Below are positions 60,654 to 64,000 of a stretch of DNA of 64,000 nt, in pieces. Source of the stretch: Sitta carolinensis. Lineage: Eukaryota; Chordata; Aves; Passeriformes; Sittidae. The notes below the pieces were generated by a model. It was not told the origin of the DNA. It saw nothing but the letters and a program-made list of their open reading frames with translations, and ran no database searches. Made by a program: the position numbers and the translations under genes. The stretch's first letter is position 1. Each line of letters begins with the position of its first letter. The stretch is from positions 100,316,410 through 100,380,409 of the forward strand of contig CM063284.1 of NCBI GenBank assembly GCA_032173965.1, read 5' to 3'.

Positions 60654-63600
60654 TCTGGATACGAAGCTCATGTTTTATCATGCGTAGCAAGCAAAAACAT
60701 ACATTAGTCTTTGTATGTATTTATTTATATTTATTTTTGTCATGGTGAAATAGCACACAAAAGAAAGCGGAGCGGTCACATCCGTGTCTCCTGTGAGGAG
60801 CAATATTGTTTGCTTTCAGGCATGTAAAACAGCATCAGAATTTACTGTGGGTTGCACAAGGAAAAAATGAAGTAAGGCTTGGTAGCTTTTTGTTAAGTAG
60901 GTATGGTAAGCAGATATATGCTCATTTTGAATATGTAAATATCTGGGGTGGGATGAAACAATTCCCCTTTAAGTGAAATGATGATTTCAAGAGTCACAGA
61001 GCCTTGTGACTGATCACAAGTTTTAGAAGAGACTTCAGTTCACTGAACCTAATGTTACTTACATAAAGTTTGTTGTTACTTAATGAGTCTTATGGATTGT
61101 AATGTTTAAAATACCCAACGTGTTATCATAATGCAGCCATTTTTAAATGTAATTAAATGATCTTATAAAAACCGTTAGGCTGTCATTGTTATTAGACATT
61201 TGGATAGGTTTCGTTTTCTGTTTTAGATTGTATCGCTGTTTACCTGAAGTGAAGCCAGTGATGAAAAGTTTTCCAAACATATGAGCCCGGACAGTTTCTA
61301 CATAAACTAAGAGCTCTTTGTGTATCCTGGATCTTTCTCCCTTTCTTGAATACATATGTTTTTTCTTCCTACCTGTATCTCTCAAATTTAGGTCTTTTGC
61401 AGGGATTATTTGTATAGATTTTATATATCTGAGATTATTTAATGTTTCTTATATAAAATGCAGCTGCCTAACAACAAGTAATGTGCTATAAACCTCTTGC
61501 TCATATATATGCCTATACAGATAATTCAGTTTTAAATAAGAAGGCTTCAAGATAAGCAAGTATTTCCCAGATATTAGTAATGTTTTCTTAGCTGCTCATT
61601 TTGTTAAACCAGCCTAAACATATGCTGTTTGGAACACTTTGGTGGTTTGTTTGCTCATGTTGTCGTAATGAAATAATTTATGTAAAAAAGTCTAAATCCC
61701 CATTTGTAAATCATTCCTTTTTATTGCTCCTTAAATGCTCTGAGTCAGGGTTATTTTAACTGTGCATGAGCCTCTTCAAGTATTTGATGGAAAGAAAGTT
61801 TGGTTACTTTCCAGGTTCAGAGAGGAGAGAGAGGGAGTCTAACACATGGGAGTCTTGAAATATTTTTATAGCTTGGAACGCCCACGCTGACCTCGCATGG
61901 GGAGATGAGGTGTCGGAGATGGCGCAGGCAGGTTTCAGGGAGGGGGTGGAATTGTTGCCCTGGCCTCACAGACTGCCAGCTGACTCAGAGTGTCACTGGG
62001 CGTGTAGGATGGTCAGATGGCTAGGAGGAATGAGCCATCATGGTGGCTAAACCAGGTTAATTTCTCTAAAGGGAGCCAGAGGTCCTCACAAAGGACAAAT
62101 GGGAGGAGGATTCTGCTGCTACGGCCCCCTTGTGTGCTCTGGGGAGGATTGTGCCACCCAAAATGAGTCTGCCAGGGCAGGAGTCACAGTCACGTGGTAA
62201 CCAAGGCTGGTTTGTGGATGTGAAAATCACATGCATGTTCATGTTCCGTATTTTCTGCTATTGTTGATGTAATTTCTTTTAAAGGAAGGTCTTGTTTATT
62301 TGTTACTGTTGATGGACCTAATTGGTGTTAGTTTCATAAACAATATTGGATTAAAAAGGCCATTGTTCGCTCCCACAAACCCAGCTATGACTTGATTACA
62401 AACATTTTCCCGGATATTCCCAAATACAATAGACTTCATTTAATTAAAAAATGAACAGAACAAAAATGAACAATGTGGGCTTGTGAGTAGTCTCATGGAC
62501 AGTTATGAAACAAGTGTAGTGAGCAAATTGCCAAATCGTTTTTCTGTAGGATGAAGTTTCTCTTTTCCTGAAGAACATGACTATTATTTTGTCTCATGGG
62601 TCAGAAAAACTCAAGATGAATTAAAGAACCTGATGCAGCTTTCTCAGAAGTGAAAATTCCAAGTTCATATAGATTTCAGTTATGTCTTACATATCCTAGC
62701 TTATGTCTGAGCACTGGATTGGTTTTTTTGCTTGACTTCAGAAACATCTGTTTTTTCAGTAATATTTAATTTTCTGATAGTTGCCACATATGTTTAATAG
62801 AATAGTTCACACTTTTTGCCCAGTGTTTTGGTATTTCCTGGCACACCAAAGCACAGTACCCCATGCCAGGATTCTCTGCACACACTTCTGGTACAGGGAT
62901 GGGTTTCCTATGCCCAAAGCCGGTTCTGCTGTGGTACAGTAGCCTTGGATCATGTGGCTGTGGAAACAGCCATGTCAGAGCTGTGAAGAAGCCTTGTAGC
63001 AGGCATTCCACCTCCTTTCTCAGGAGGAACATTTAAGCTGGGCCTTTTTATTTCATCTCTTGAACTATGCTGCAGCTTGTCCTGTGCCCAGACACATCCC
63101 CTGCTGGACCTGACCCACTGGCTTTCCTTCATGGCCAAGTCTCACACCTGCCTTGTCACTGTGGGATGACTTTGGGGATCATGGACTGTGGCTGACCCTG
63201 GTTTCTCTCACCAGACCTGCTCTGCTTTTCCTGTTTAAGTATCTGTGCTTGCGTCCTTGGTCAGTGAGGGCACTGCCCCTGCCTCTGTTGTGGTCACCCT
63301 CTGCTCCTGACTCGCCTCCTCTTGCAGAGGTGGCTGCCCTTAAATGCTTCCTCACATGAGTTCCTTTACTCATTGAGGAACAGGGAAGCGTGTTTCCTTT
63401 CCCTGATCACAACATGAAAAACCAGTACAGAAAATACAGACACACACAAATGCTGAACTTTGAGGGTGGGTATGCATGCTCTTCGTTTGTCTCCGTAGCA
63501 GTGGCTGCCAACACATGCGTGTGAGTACAGGTTTACAGTACAGAAACTTTTTAGGTAAAGTTATGAATTATCTGGAAAACACATACCTCTAGTGCCTCAT

Positions 63601-64000
63601 CTTTTTTGAGAGTATCATAGCGGGGCATCAAAGTAAATACTGAGTCCTGTGTTTGTCCCATTGATTACCATAGCCTAACTGCTGGCAGGAATCAGCATGT
63701 CCCAGTGCCTGAGAAATTAATTCTAGATTTGTTTCAGTATTTTACATCTGCATCTCCTGCCAGGCCAGTGAAGATGCCGTGATGACAGGGCCAATATCCA
63801 AAGAAGAGCCACCAACCAGCCAATTGGGTGGCTGTGGCCTATCCTTTTTTTTTCATCTTCCCACCCTTGATGTGTGATTTATGTGGCCATTGTGAACTAG
63901 TCAAAGTATAAATTTAGATTGTTACTGGCATCATTGTGCCTGTTTGCTTGAAGGTCAAAGACTTGTTCGTGATCGAGAGAAATTCCTTTGTGGAAAGCCA

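Larger units (their letters stand above)
47191..64000 (+). other. SPIRE1: SPIRE1 intron 2 (to window end)
   Basis: 16.8 kb without a recognised KIND-domain exon. Contains a possible alternative terminal exon at 48048, a weak tandem repeat near 57688, an ATT microsatellite at 60584, an antisense CR1 at 60105 and stretches that look like conserved noncoding DNA near 49310-49690 and 62215-62460. The rest is AT-rich and unremarkable. Confidence 0.75.

Noticed and set aside
60493..60748. ORFs with runs of Tyr or Ile
   Set aside because: Direct translation of the ATT microsatellite.
1..64000. tRNA, rRNA, snoRNA, CRISPR or operon-like structures
   Set aside because: Reading through the window I saw no cloverleaf, no box C/D-flanked intronic RNA and no regularly spaced direct repeats; a dedicated scan (tRNAscan, Rfam) was not possible.

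Overview
The window is vertebrate nuclear DNA, almost certainly from a bird. The evidence is spliced genes with GT/AG introns, four CR1 LINE 3'-end fragments of the avian type, a decayed avian endogenous-retrovirus solo LTR, short introns, and proteins that read as clear orthologues of human genes. The species cannot be fixed from the sequence. The gene order PTPN2 (+), PSMG2 (-), CEP76 (+), SPIRE1 (+) is the same, in mirror image, as human 18p11.2 (recalled from memory), so this is a conserved syntenic block.

Layout. 1-8.3 kb: the 3' end of PTPN2 (T-cell protein tyrosine phosphatase). Both known C-termini can be read: an ER-type hydrophobic tail when the last intron is retained, and the nuclear-type PRLTDT tail when a donor inside that exon joins an exon 4.5 kb downstream. 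8.3-11.2 kb: intergenic space between converging genes, with one CR1 and a small GC-rich patch. 11.48-18.32 kb: all seven coding exons of PSMG2 (proteasome assembly chaperone 2) on the minus strand, giving 268 aa. 18.32-18.50 kb: a bidirectional CpG-island promoter only 179 bp wide between start codons, with a 44-bp polypurine/G-quadruplex tract and a full CTCF-type motif. 18.50-32.29 kb: all twelve coding exons of CEP76 (centriole protein). They are intact except for one missing base in exon 2, which breaks the frame. 32.5-34.5 kb: short intergenic gap. 34.9-64 kb: SPIRE1 exon 1 (start of the KIND domain) in a large CpG island, a probable 35-nt exon 2, then intron to the end of the window.

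The genes serve different cell functions (phosphotyrosine signalling, proteasome assembly, centriole duplication control, actin nucleation). They are linked by chromosomal position and, for PSMG2 and CEP76, by a shared promoter, not by a pathway. The points most worth a second look are the single-base CEP76 lesion, the very GC-rich CEP76 exon 8 between AT-rich neighbours, the overlapping donor signals at the PTPN2 C-terminus, a 23-bp hairpin in PSMG2 intron 1, a poly-serine uORF just before SPIRE1, and a possible short alternative 3' end of SPIRE1. I saw no prokaryote-type system, CRISPR array or novel gene cluster.
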